From assembly GCA_002189035.1 (NCBI GenBank), contig NEEC01000013.1:1674001-1738000 (forward strand): 64,000 bases of DNA, given 5' to 3'. The stretch is from Utricularia gibba (taxonomy: Eukaryota > Streptophyta > Magnoliopsida > Lamiales > Lentibulariaceae). A model generated the notes under the pieces. That model ran no database searches and was not told the DNA's origin. It saw only the letters and a program-made list of their open reading frames with translations. The translations under genes and the position numbers were made by a program. Positions 45,732 through 61,063 of this stretch are shown here, piece after piece (positions within the stretch are counted from its first letter, which is position 1; each line of letters begins with the position of its first letter).

Positions 45732-48700
45732 CTAGAAGAATGTCCATATTTTCACAACACAGGTAACAGCAGCATTGTTCCTTTCAGCTAGTATACAACA
45801 CGAGAATGGGGGTCTAGATTCTGTTTTCTGAAGTTGTGGAAGGAGTTGTAGTACCCGTGGGGTTGTTCTGATGCTGCGAGATGTCACAGGGGAGGTGGCC
45901 GGCGGGGGTGGTGGCAGAGACGGGGTTGGTGAAGTGGGGATACAAAGCATTAGTTGGTCCTCCAGAACCGTCTCCAAGCTATTCCAGTCAACCCCAGCTG
46001 CAGAACACGGTTATGGAAATGTCATACATCAACACAGGAATCCTTTTTTGTTTATGGTGCTTTCAACAAGAAAAAAACTAGAATAATAAGCATGGGAGGA
46101 TACATTCAACTCCCCAGATGTTTGTGAGACTGGTATCCGCATCTGATAGTAGCCAATAATCAGCTTCATCCTGGAAAAATGAAGAGAAATCACGGTAGGA
46201 AATTATTTCAAGTGAAACCAATGCTTGTGGGCATGAAAAGTGACAGATTATGGCTTACATCAACATCTGGTATGATCTTCATGATTCCAGAGGAGAAATC
46301 TTGAGACGTTGTTGCATCTGAGCATATCCTCTGGGGTTCTATTTGCTGCAAATCGAATTCATTTCCTTTGATATCATCAACAGCAATTGGATTGGATGGA
46401 TATTCCTCTGTTAGCACCATTTCAGGAGCACTTTCTTGCATCTCACTGGCGTTGTTGTCATCAAAGTTCTCCACAAATTGACTAAAGAGAAGTCGCCCAG
46501 AAGCAGCCGAAATTGAAGTAACAAGTGTCAGCTAGGAGTTTAAATTTTCTGATGAAAGCAGGATCATGCTGTACGAGTGTTAGTCACCTGACAAGGTAAA
46601 CATCAATTGGTCCCATGGTGCTTCGGAGAACTATTCGATATCTTCTATGTGGATAGTCAACTGCCTGCATCGGAAACATACATAGCATATTGTTAAAAAA
46701 GAATGACGTGAATATGAGTTACAAGAAGCTGAACGACTGAAACTGAACCTCATCCGGGTCTGGGACTTCTAATGTAGTGCCATGTGGAGCTTTGATTGCT
46801 ATCAGCGTTTCATTCTGGCGGAAAAAAAACCCAAGTTTTATTTTAGTAAACTATATCACATTGGGACCATAATGAAAACTAATTCCACACCTGAAAGCAA
46901 GGTAAGCCTTTGATGTCTTCTTCGGTGACAAAAAGCCACCTACAAATATGAGAACGCAAAAAGGCCACAGTGAGGCACAATTTGGATACTGTGGTTCTTA
47001 TAATGTAATAAAATCATCACTTCTTATTGTTATCGTCTTCACTAAGCCCCCTTAACTTTTCCTGCATTTCCCTGATGACATATTTCAAATAATTTCATCA
47101 ACACATCGAAATATACATTGCATTCTTGAAACAGAACAAAATGGGCGCCTTCGCACCTGATTCTTTCATCTAATGTGCTCTCTTCTGTGTTCAGATTTTC
47201 TACATCCATCTGAAGAGAAAAGAGTTTATTAACACTTCGGAACATGAATTCACTTTGCTGATGATACACTTGACACTATGTCCTCAAAGCCAACTTTTGA
47301 ATGAATTCTAGTGGAAGACGGAGAATTGGTCTGCTTATCAGAGATGTAAATTAGCAGAAAGCTACACAGCCCCAGGAAATACTAGGAAAGCTGCACTTTC
47401 AAAAAACACACAGTGCTATTCAAAACAATGGGAAACAAAGAAAGTCAGTGAAGAAAACAGCAATTCTTAGTCAGATAATCATACCTGCAAACTCGGAAGA
47501 CTTTCCACATCGTCCCCTGGCCTATGAACATCTATACCCCTGGATGGAAGTGGAGTGGATAATTAAATTTGAACTTTTTTTGTTGAGAAGCGCAAGCATT
47601 ACTTTTTAATTTGTTCATAACAAAAAACCAACAAATACAATCTGACAAATGTAACAGAACGCGTGACATACTTCCACTGGATTCTGTTCTTGAGTTTCTT
47701 CTCTATAAGGCCAATGCCTTCAAGAACATTTGTTATATCATATATACGCCGTTTCTGTACCTGTTCAGATAAGAGAGAATACAATATGTAAAACCACATG
47801 AAAAACTGACTATTGAGATGGAGAACAGAAATCACACCACCTCTAGAGTATCTGCAGCTTTATTCAAATCAAGGATACCATCTTCTGCATGCTTAATCAG
47901 GTTAATGAATTTTTTCGTCAACAGACCTAAAACAGTAAGGTGGATCTTAACGACTGAAATATTCAGAAAGACAGACAAGAGGAGAAACTAGTATGAAAAA
48001 TAGGTTGGCCTCGTGGAAGTTTCAATTACCTAAAGAACTATCATAACGACAGGGGCCTGGAGTGAGATTATTGCCACTTGGAGAACCTGCAGTGAGGAAT
48101 ATATCATAAAGACCAAATACATTATTATACCAGCTTAATTCCCAAAGAGCGTTGCATACAACTGACTTTGAGGAAAAATAATAAATGATTATATCACATG
48201 ATACCAATATTTGTCACGGGTACTTGGGGTCCAATTTTGCTGGGTTTTGTTGTTCTTGGAACTTTCTGGTTTTTTCCAGATTTTACGGTGGGTGGAGTTT
48301 GATTACAGACTTGCAAAGGAGAAACACTGCTAGAACCCCAAGTTTCCCAGATTCTAATTCACTTTCGGGTTTTCCACCCTTCCGCTTTAAGGCCTAAGAG
48401 AAGAACAGGGCAGGTTAAATTCGCAAAAGGCACATCCAAGATGAATATAAATACATTCTCAAAGAAACTTATCCCTGCAACATAAAAATGAAACGCTGAA
48501 TGAATGTAATATTTTACTTTCCAACTATCTGGAAAAATACGAAGACATTATTCACTATAATCCAGAAATCCTGTAAATTCCATAAAACTTGCTTTATGAG
48601 TCAAGTTCACAGTCAGACAGAAGAGCCTGGAAATTTCATGAAGTCTACCCTGTCATATGTACCCATCAGAGTGAAAGTAAACTGAATTCGATCACAAACT

Positions 48701-49363
48701 CAAACTCGCCAAAACAATGGAAAACACAACCTGTCAGAAACTACAGAGCGTAAGCTTCACATGCTGGCAAAAAAATGGATAAATAAGCTTGGCTTATGGA
48801 TATTGGCGATTGGTGCAGCCAAAGGAGGCACATCCGTGCACCACTGGTGCTTACCCCCCTAAATACCCTTTTCCTATAAACAGCAGTCGAGTTGAGATGG
48901 AGCAAAACAAGTCATTGTACAAGCTAGCATGGCAACGGAAAACCTCGCTTTGCTAGTGAAGTTAATAAATCTGAACCAAAATGGACTGTACTACTTTTGA
49001 AGTCTTCGATCCGCACACTTATAAAGTTGATTCGGAAACTCAGTTCAGATTTACGCGTTCCCGAAAATCAAAGAGAAGCAGCAGCAGAACAAAACTCTCC
49101 CTACCCAATTACTACCACCCATAACGAGAAAACGACCTTCTCCAAACTACAGAACAGACAAAGGAGGAGAGAAAGAAAAAGGGTTAAGACAAACGCACCG
49201 GCGGCGTCCTGACTACGATTCCCTCATCAAAATCTCGAGGAGGGTTTCGCATCTCATCATCCACGAAATGATGGTACTCCCCGCCCACACCTCTGCCAAA
49301 CGGCGGCCTCTTGGAATCCACCATCAACTGTCTCCTCAAAGGCTGCTTCTCCGCCGGCTGCAT
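45732..49363 (-). CDS. E2F transcription factor (E2FA/E2FB type), frame broken once
   Basis: A cell-cycle activator that pairs with DP and is held by retinoblastoma-related protein. Fourteen minus-strand exons: 49363-49199, 48393-48205, 48086-48030, 47926-47841, 47760-47672, 47539-47485, 47209-47157, 47071-47021, 46939-46891, 46814-46749, 46664-46588, 46481-46259, 46170-46104, 45997-45732. Order: Pro-rich N terminus; GIVVRTPP then LKRK; winged-helix DNA-binding domain ([39 protein letters not shown]); coiled coil and marked box ([42 protein letters not shown]); RB-binding motif [16 protein letters not shown]. The exon lengths sum to 1493, one short of a multiple of three. Exon 2 starts in one frame ([14 protein letters not shown]) and ends in another ([12 protein letters not shown]), so one base is missing at about 48330-48362. 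All other junctions fit. About 497 residues if joined. ATG 49363 is my choice of start. Confidence 0.88.
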
Positions 49364-51150
49364 GATTCGATCTCGTCCCTTGAGCTCGAGGGCCACAACA
49401 GGAAACACGTCAAATCCGCAACTCCGCAGTCGGAACACCTGATCTGAAAGATGTGCCCCCGGCAGAATCACATAGCGGCAGCACAATGAGAGATTGGGGC
49501 AGAAATCGAAGTGCGTCGTCGGAGATCTGAAGAGAGCAACCGAAAGAGGAAAACGAGGGAAAGGCCTAATCAACGAGGGAATTTGGTTCGGATGCAGATG
49601 TGGAGGGAACCCCCTCCTCCTCCTACTTACCTCAATTATTTAATGACTTTTTCAGACAAAAAATGTTTATTTAAATACTACAAATTATGTAATATTTAGA
49701 CCGTGAATTATAAACATGACCATGTTTCAGACAGCATGTGAAAAAATAGACATCATATGTATAAAAATTTTATTTCGATACATAAAATAGAAAGTGACGG
49801 TGACTCATACTGTAAATGAGCTAATATTTAAAAAGTAAATTAAAAAATTAAACATATATCAAATATTGTATGAAAAAAAAAAATCATCATATACATAAAA
49901 ATTTTGTATCAATTCATAAGAGAAATTGACAGTGGCTCATTTACAATATTTAGAAACTAGGATTAGGTATGTCCAAAGACTAATACTATAAGAGAATAAT
50001 ATTTGTATTTTATTTTCTTGATAAAAAGCATGAAAATAACTCCTCCTTTGGGAAAAAGCAGGGACAGGATAAGATTGAAAAAATTCCTATAAAAACAAAA
50101 ATGTATGTCTAAAAATCAACTAAAGAAGGTGCCCTAAAGCATCAACCCATCCACATGCTAAGTCTTTTTGTAGTTTATTTATCTTGCCTTTATTAGAATT
50201 TTGCAATAATACGAAATGAAAAGAAAATGAATCGAATTGAATTTTTTTATAATTTTTTATGAATTTATTTAATTCGGGGATTTGAAAAAATGTTTGATTA
50301 TTAATTTCAGAAAATATTTTAGTTTATTAATATTAATTATACAAAAATAAATGTATTGATATATTATATTATTAAAATATTTATAGCATATAATTGAAAG
50401 AACATTTTTAAAAATAAAGAAATAAAATTATACATATATACTTTATCATTATACGATTATTTAAATCTACTCATTATAAAATTTGTTTCAATATTAGTAA
50501 AAATTTAATTAAATAAATACATGAATTTTTAATTTACAATATTAAATATTATTGAATTATGAACACACATGATTAACAGATATTATTTAACTAAAATAAT
50601 ATATTCCGATGTACGGGCCATCCTTGAATAAGGCTGGTCTAAGTCACATGAAGCTACCACATTCACATCGTTGGGGTGGCACTTGGAGTTCATTATGGCC
50701 TACGTTTGGACAGGGAAGACCATTTTGGTTCTCTTCACCAGCAGAAGGAAACCAGGGGGATGCCATGTGAGAAGATTCTCACGAAGATTGGGACAACAGT
50801 TGCTGAGATGAAAACAGCTTATGTTGCATCAGATTCAAGAAACAGGTGCCAATGTGCAGACATCAGAAGCGATTCTCAATCCAGAACTAGTGTTAAGAGC
50901 GACAGGAATGCAAGAGCAGTAGAAATCTAACATGGTAAAAACATCCACAGGAGAGATATCCCTCCCTGAGAATGGCAGAAGGAGAAGGAAGAGCCAATAA
51001 TCATAATGTGAAGTGTACTGATGAAACAAGAAACATGCCCAGGGAGCCAGGATGAAGCTGTACAACTCAAGCAAAAAGAAGCATGGTACCAATTGAAATG
51101 AAGAGAAAACCAAGCTACAATCTTTTATCCCCAAATGCAGAAGATTCAGC
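49364..51150. other. Intergenic DNA between E2F and NHL genes
   Basis: 49,364-49,600 is the E2F 5' UTR; 49,620-50,600 is very AT-rich and empty. 50,640-51,150 is balanced and probably NHL 3' UTR or an unrecognised transcript; a plus-strand frame of 84 codons at 50676-50930 shows no known motif. Confidence 0.5.
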
Positions 51151-51914
51151 TCAAATTCCTACACGACATGCCTTTGGTCCACCAGTTAATGATCCTGAGG
51201 TCGTATTATTCAATAGTCCAACAGTCAAATCACCACAGATTACCTTCAAAACCCTCCTCCTGGTCCTCCAAGCTTTGGCATCAAAGGAAACCCTGGACAG
51301 CACCCTCAAGTTAAAGTTCACATTCCCATTACTTCGCCTCTCACGGTTAATCCCATCAACCACAGAGCTCCCAACAAAACTACCAGCCGCAGCAAAATTG
51401 GCGGTTACTGAAGTCACGTTCCTCGTGTCCTGCGAAAAGGGAGGAACACTGGTTTGAGAAAGCGCCTCGGAGTTGAAAAAGATGAAGGCCTCGATCTCAT
51501 CGAACTCGAGTGTCATCTTCTTGTTGGGATTCGTCGCCGTGAGGCGAATGGTGGATGTGAAGGAGATTAGGGAGTTGTTTTCCAGCGAGAAATTGGACAC
51601 CGAGAATGTATCAACCTGGAAAACTGGCAGTTGGGGTCGAAGTACCAACCACACGATGAAAGTAACAGTTCCGAAAACCAAGAACGCCCCAATTGCGAGG
51701 GTGAAAATGCAGCGAGTAAACACGAGGCGTCGATCGCAATTGGGGTCGTATTGGTAACTCTGCGGGTGGTTCTGGTAGCCGTAGTATCCGCCGGAGGGGG
51801 AGGCGCGGCGTAAGGGTAGGAAACGCCCGGCGGCGGGTTATTCGCCGTGAAACCATTCCCCTGATGTGGGTTCGGAGCGGGATATCCAGTAACTGGCCTT
51901 CCGGCGTCCGTCAT
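51151..51914 (-). CDS. LEA_2 / NHL (NDR1/HIN1-like) membrane protein, frame broken once
   Basis: A plasma-membrane LEA_2 domain protein of the family that includes NDR1, YLS9/NHL10 and other defence- or senescence-linked members. The N terminus from ATG 51914 (MTDAGRPVTGYPAPNPHQGN) is a Pro/Gly/Tyr-rich cytosolic tail. It continues after a frame change as GYYGYQNHPQSYQYDPN. Then comes RRLVFTRC and a single membrane span (FTLAIGAFLVFGTVTFIVWL). The LEA_2 domain follows (FQVDTFSVSNFSL, LTATNPNKKMTLEFDEIEAF) and ends at TAG 51151-51153. The family NPNK motif (normally NPN+) is present. Frame one ends and frame two begins within the C5/G2 stretch at 51785-51805; one more base there rejoins them. 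Intronless, about 254 residues if joined. Confidence 0.85.
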
Positions 51915-52264
51915 CGCTTTCAAGCACAGATTTAGCCTCTGAGAAGAAGCCCCCGCACCGTCCGTCGACGGATTCGAAATTGCAACTTGGAAGCGATAAC
52001 AGAAGACAGAAGCGCAAGTTTCTTTGGAGTGTATGGAAAAATGTTTTATTTTTTTAAAAAGCAGTGTGGGCCCATTGCTAACAAAAAAGGCGGGTTGGGC
52101 CCACCACACTGAATTTTGAAATTTTCTGAAATTAATTTTCAAAATTAATTTATTTGCGTCCATAAAAAATAATAAAAACGTACGGCAATTTTAGCATACA
52201 TATGAACACGTGTATCAAATTGATTTAGGAAGAAAGGATACCAGCAGCAACTGCTTCCATTGTC
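51915..52264. other. NHL 5' region and NEK 3' region
   Basis: Two minus-strand genes follow in tandem with 350 bases between coding regions. 52,030-52,200 is AT-rich. No TATA box is obvious. Confidence 0.5.
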
Positions 52265-56252
<3,988 letters not shown>

Positions 56253-57581
56253 CACTCACCGCAGCACCCCACTTCGAAAAAAACTATTTCTTGGTAACTC
56301 CACTCCTTCAAAAACCTTCAAATCCGAAGAGACCGACCAAAAAGTGAAGTGTGAAAATGTGAGTCCCTCCACTAACAAACACTTCGATAAGAAGCATTAA
56401 AAAGACAGCCGCTTCCACCGTTGACCAGAAATCCAGGCGGCGCCAACCGAATCCTCAGATCTTGCAATGCTTCTTCCTCTGCTCCAGATCAAACCCATTA
56501 CCATAAACTTCGAGACAAGGAACAAAATCAAAGCGATTACTCATTGAACCCACCAATGAAATTGAGAATGTCTGATGGGAATGAACTCTGAGACGCCACT
56601 CCGAACACGACCTTCCCCTGGATGAGCTGTCCCCGAAAATGCTACTCCACAGAGTAATGTAACCCGTAATAGTTCCCTTTTTTTACTCAAGATGTTGTAG
56701 GCAAGAATATTATTTGGAATCAGCTGTCGTGTTTCCATCGATGTTCCAACTTCCCATTAGTGTGTTTTTCAGTGCCCCCTGTCCTCGTACACAGGGAAGA
56801 CGGAAACTCCCAGTAAAAAAGAGAGCAGAAGATACCATTCGCTGCGCTGCGGATCGCTCCCCAGGCCTACAGCAGAAAAGTAAACTTTTTGCAGAAACAT
56901 ATGAAAATCACCAATCCACCTTTATGACTGCAGATTCAGGTCCAAAGCTTCTTCTCACCTCACCTGTCGCATACACTTCTATACGGTAAATTACATCGGA
57001 TTACCGTCGTAAAACATACTAACTCCACGGTAAAACTTAGAAGTAACTATTTTTTTACTGCGGGTGGGTAATTTTAGTTATACAGCGTGTACGTCTCCCA
57101 TTGGTCAGCCGACAATCCCCAGCTGGCACTCCATATCTGGGGAAATGAAAATAATAATTAAAAAAAATCAAAGAATAATGATCAATTATTTCATAAAGTC
57201 GCTATTAATGATGATCATTTTTTGTCTTATTTAAACATGCCCAAATTTCTCTGTAGTTAACACGTGATTTTAAGTTAATATTTTCATAGTGTAGAATTAT
57301 TATAGAATATATGCTTAATTAATACTATTAACTTAAATTTTGTATTCATATTTAATATTTCTAATTTTTGTATCATAAAAATTATAAAAATAATAAGAAT
57401 GTTATTGCATATATTAATGCCATCATCCAATTGGATAATTTTGTGAATAGTCAGATGGCCCAATTCTAAACGGGCCACAGGGCTGGAAATGGGCCGACGT
57501 TCGAGAAAGTGCCCGGCGGCGTGAGTCCACGAGAGGATAAAGCGCTGTCAACGACTCAACGGTTCAACACCGCCATCTGTC
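56253..57581. other. Divergent region between NEK and BAHD genes
   Basis: 56,253-56,900 holds the NEK 5' UTR and possibly an intron. 57,150-57,420 is AT-rich. Site II-type words cluster at 57,455-57,500 (GGCCCA, GGGCCA, TGGGCC), just before the BAHD leader. No gene recognised. Confidence 0.5.
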
Positions 57582-58991
57582 ATGATGGTGCCACCTGCGG
57601 AAAAAAGAGTTTCCGTCCTCCAATGCGCCTCCGTGGCGCCGTCATATGGCACGGCGGAGGCCCGATTCCCCCTCACTTTCTTCGACGCGGTATGGGTGCT
57701 CTTTCACCCAGTCCAACGTCTCCTCTTCTTCAGCTACCCGATCTCCTCACAGGAATTCCTCCGAACCGTGGTTCCCAGCCTCGTATCATCGCTGTCCAGA
57801 GCTCTCTCCAGCTACATCCCCCTCGCCGGAAACTTGATTTTCCCGCTTGATTTGGACCCCCCGGAGTTACTTTACTCTCCGGGAGACTTTGTTCCAATCA
57901 CTTTCACCGAAGCTCATCGATCTCTTGATTTCAATCATCTCACCGCTCAGCAACCCCGCGATGCCGACGCATTCTACGACCTCGTTCCAGATTTACCGAC
58001 AACTGGGATGGATCCTGGATTGAGATTCTGGAAAACAGGGGTTTTAGCTTTACAGGTAACGGTTTTCCCTGAAACAGGTATATGCATCGGCTTCACGAGC
58101 CACCATGCTGTGGGAGATGCAAGTGCGCTAGTGAGCTTCGTGAAAGCGTGGAGTTCAGAGACGAAGCTTGGCCGAAATCGATTTCAAGCCCCGGTCATCG
58201 ACCGGAGTGTGGTCACAGACCCATCTCGGCGGCGGTTACATCTGTTCTGGAATCAATTGAAAGCCTCCGGCGCTTCAATGCCACAACCGCAGCTCCCCAC
58301 GCAGAAACTCCGAGCAACCTTCGTTTTACAGAAAAGCGATGTCCAGTTGCTCAAGAACAGGGCATTAGCAAATAACCCAATTACCAAACACGTATCCTCT
58401 TTCACCGTAGTGCTCGCTCACTCATGGGTTTCCTGGGTGAAGTCCGCCGCTGAATCCGGCGAGACAATCGATGAAAACGAACCCGAATACCTAGGACTGG
58501 CAGTAGAAGTCCGAAACCGGGTCGACCCGCCTCTCCCAGAAGAATATTTTGGCAACTGTCTAGCTATCGTAGCGACGGAATCTACACACGGAAAGTTGAA
58601 ATCAGAAGACGCGTTCTTCGAAGCGGTTAATTTGATCGGAGAATGCATCAGTGAGAAGGTGAATAAGAAAGAGGAGCTAATGAAAGATGCAGATGAGTGG
58701 CTGGTGAAGATCGGGCCTTTGTTGCGTAAGCGTATTTTCGGGGTGGCGGGCTCGCCGCGATTCAATTGGTACGATGCGGATTTCGGTTGGGGTGTAGCGA
58801 AGAGGACGGAGTTGGCGTCCATCGACGGAGATCAGAGCATTTCCATGTCGAAGTCGCCGGAGTTTGAAGGCGGTATCGAGATTGGTTTATCGGCGACGGA
58901 GAAGAAGATGAAAGCATTTGCAGGCTGGTTTTCTGATGTAAGTGGGACCCAAAAATCACTTCCTGGGCCCACCAACATCGAACTCCCATGA
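57582..58991 (+). CDS. BAHD acyl-CoA transferase, anthocyanin/phenolic glucoside malonyltransferase-like
   Basis: Transfers an acyl group from a CoA thioester (malonyl or an aromatic acyl) to a sugar or hydroxyl on a specialised metabolite, in the cytosol. Intronless, 469 residues, usual length. Catalytic HxxxD is H175-AVG-D179 in SHHAVGD. The structural DFGWG motif is intact at 400-404. LTFFDAVWV near residue 31 and YFGNC in the second half are typical of clade I, the (iso)flavonoid and anthocyanin glucoside malonyl/acyltransferases. The clade I motif YFGNC is present in full. ATG 57582 is followed by a second in-frame ATG; either could be used. The donor and acceptor cannot be decided from sequence. 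Coding DNA is GC-rich compared with its flanks. Confidence 0.93.
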   Translation: MMVPPAEKRVSVLQCASVAPSYGTAEARFPLTFFDAVWVLFHPVQRLLFFSYPISSQEFLRTVVPSLVSSLSRALSSYIPLAGNLIFPLDLDPPELLYSPGDFVPITFTEAHRSLDFNHLTAQQPRDADAFYDLVPDLPTTGMDPGLRFWKTGVLALQVTVFPETGICIGFTSHHAVGDASALVSFVKAWSSETKLGRNRFQAPVIDRSVVTDPSRRRLHLFWNQLKASGASMPQPQLPTQKLRATFVLQKSDVQLLKNRALANNPITKHVSSFTVVLAHSWVSWVKSAAESGETIDENEPEYLGLAVEVRNRVDPPLPEEYFGNCLAIVATESTHGKLKSEDAFFEAVNLIGECISEKVNKKEELMKDADEWLVKIGPLLRKRIFGVAGSPRFNWYDADFGWGVAKRTELASIDGDQSISMSKSPEFEGGIEIGLSATEKKMKAFAGWFSDVSGTQKSLPGPTNIELP

Positions 58992-61063
58992 GTTGTTCTG
59001 AAATGCAACTTCAGCCAGGGCAACAGAAGCTTTTGACTTCTGGTATGTTAATGTTCTTCACCCTATATGTTTTGTTGGAAATATCTTATTGGGGTAAATG
59101 TGTGTAATCTTATATTGTTAGTTAAAATTCATTTCAATTAGTTTATATAAGATGACACTTTATAAACACAAGAATGAGTTGGATCTAATGTATATACAGG
59201 ATCTAATTTATTAGATCGGATTGGAATTCCCGAAGTTACACTATCACTTGGGAAGGTATTTCTGCCACTAGTTTGTGTCTCTTTGTTTATCATTTGGTTG
59301 TGGTGTAATTTGAGACAAGTTGTCTCCTTCATCTTTGTTTGTTCAGTTCATGTTCTTTCCAGAGGTGGGGCCACGTCTCAGTATTCTTGTTGCTCATCGC
59401 CGGTTTAACTCCGTTTGGGTTTATTCGTGAAAACTCTTTTTATATCCATTGTTGGTGTGAATCCTCCCCACTTGCATCACTTTCCATCGCCTGCTGTCTT
59501 TTTTAACTAAATAAAATGATGCTGTGTTTTTTTAAATATTTTTTATTATAGTTTTGATCCTATTATTTTATTATTTAAATTTATTATAAATATTTTAATT
59601 GAAAAATATAAATATAACAACTCAAATTTCAGTCAATATAAAAAATCTAATTCTTAAATTTCATAATTGTAAAAAACATCTAAATTTATCAAAAAATGTT
59701 CATTCAAGTTCCAAATGATTTTTTCAAACTCTTAGATCTTGAATCGATTTACAATATCGTGAATCAATTTTAGTTTGCATACGAAATTTGGTAAATCGAA
59801 ATCCTTTGTTAGGATTATATAACATTCGTATATCATGATTTTAGGAGTTCAATAAAGATAAGATCATTAGAAGAATAAGAAGAGAAATTATAGATACAAT
59901 TGATAATGATACACTGTTAAAATGATATTAAGTGTCAAAATATGTTAATTTTAGTAATATTATAAATTAAATGTATAATTTTATAAGTTTAAAATCAAAA
60001 TTTTACAAAAAATGTAAATTGAATAATCTATGATACAATTTGAAACTTGAAAATTAAATTATTAATACTGACTGTAATTTAAGGTTACATATACAAACTC
60101 CACCCAATGTTTTAATATAAAAAACTATTATTGTTATTAAATAACATCATTTTTAATTATTTGGTTTTATCCTAATAATGATATTTTTTATTATATGAGA
60201 CACTGTGAATATGTAAAATAAAATTGATAAATATTATTAAATATTAATTTGATTTAAAGCATGTTTTAATATAAAAGGGAAAAAATGAAATAAAATTTGG
60301 AAAATAAATAAATATTTGTTAACATTTAATCAAAAAAATCTTGAGTCGCAACTACTTGGCGGTTGCTGCTCTGTCATGGCGCGAACTTGGGAACAGTAAT
60401 AAATGGGTTTACTGATGGGAACAAAATCATGAAAAAGGAAAAGAAAGCTTTGAAAGTAAGGATTTTGCACGCGAAAAGAAGGATCTTGGCGTTTTGTTTT
60501 GGTTCCCGTTTCGCCGTCAGGCGTATAAGGGGCTCCTTGTTAGAAGCCCAGCCGGCATCCATGGTTGATGAGTCAAAATCAATGGCCCAAACAGCAATTG
60601 TAAAGGGAACCCAGTGCTGCTGCCTCATCTCCTTTACCTAAATCTGGATTCTAGATCTGTGACCACTTGCTCCAGTTTCTTGTTTACACTGAGGTTGGTT
60701 GGTGCTTTTCTTTTTTTCTCAATGAAATGCTTGCTGGATCCTACTGGAGAATTAGTTGTGCCTACTCTCATTAAGCAACACTTGAAAAACGCGTCTCGGG
60801 TATTATGCATTCGAGCGCCTTCTGGGTGTTTGTTTTGTTTTGAAAATTTCAATTTCGAAGCGGGGATGATGCAGTTTTTCGGAGTGGCATCTTGTGGTTA
60901 TATCTCTAGGGAATTTTGATTGCCGCAGGGGAAATTTTGGTGGGTGTGGTGTGCATCTATGGCATGAAAGATTTATGAGTAGGAAGTTTTATGTATCGGC
61001 TGATTCTCACTTTTGACGACTGAAAATCATCCTATTTTACTGTACTGTTCAGTCTGGAGAGAA
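58992..61063. other. Intergenic DNA and IQD leader
   Basis: 59,520-60,340 is very AT-rich and empty. 60,350-61,060 is balanced and likely the promoter and 5' UTR of the IQD gene, possibly with a leader intron. Open frames there match no family I know. Confidence 0.5.

Noticed and set aside
45732-45960. An alternative frame in the last E2F exon ending in a Thr/Ser-rich tail
   Set aside because: The annotated frame keeps the SGVDWN word that follows the RB-binding motif; the alternative frame has a stop just upstream and no phase-correct entry.
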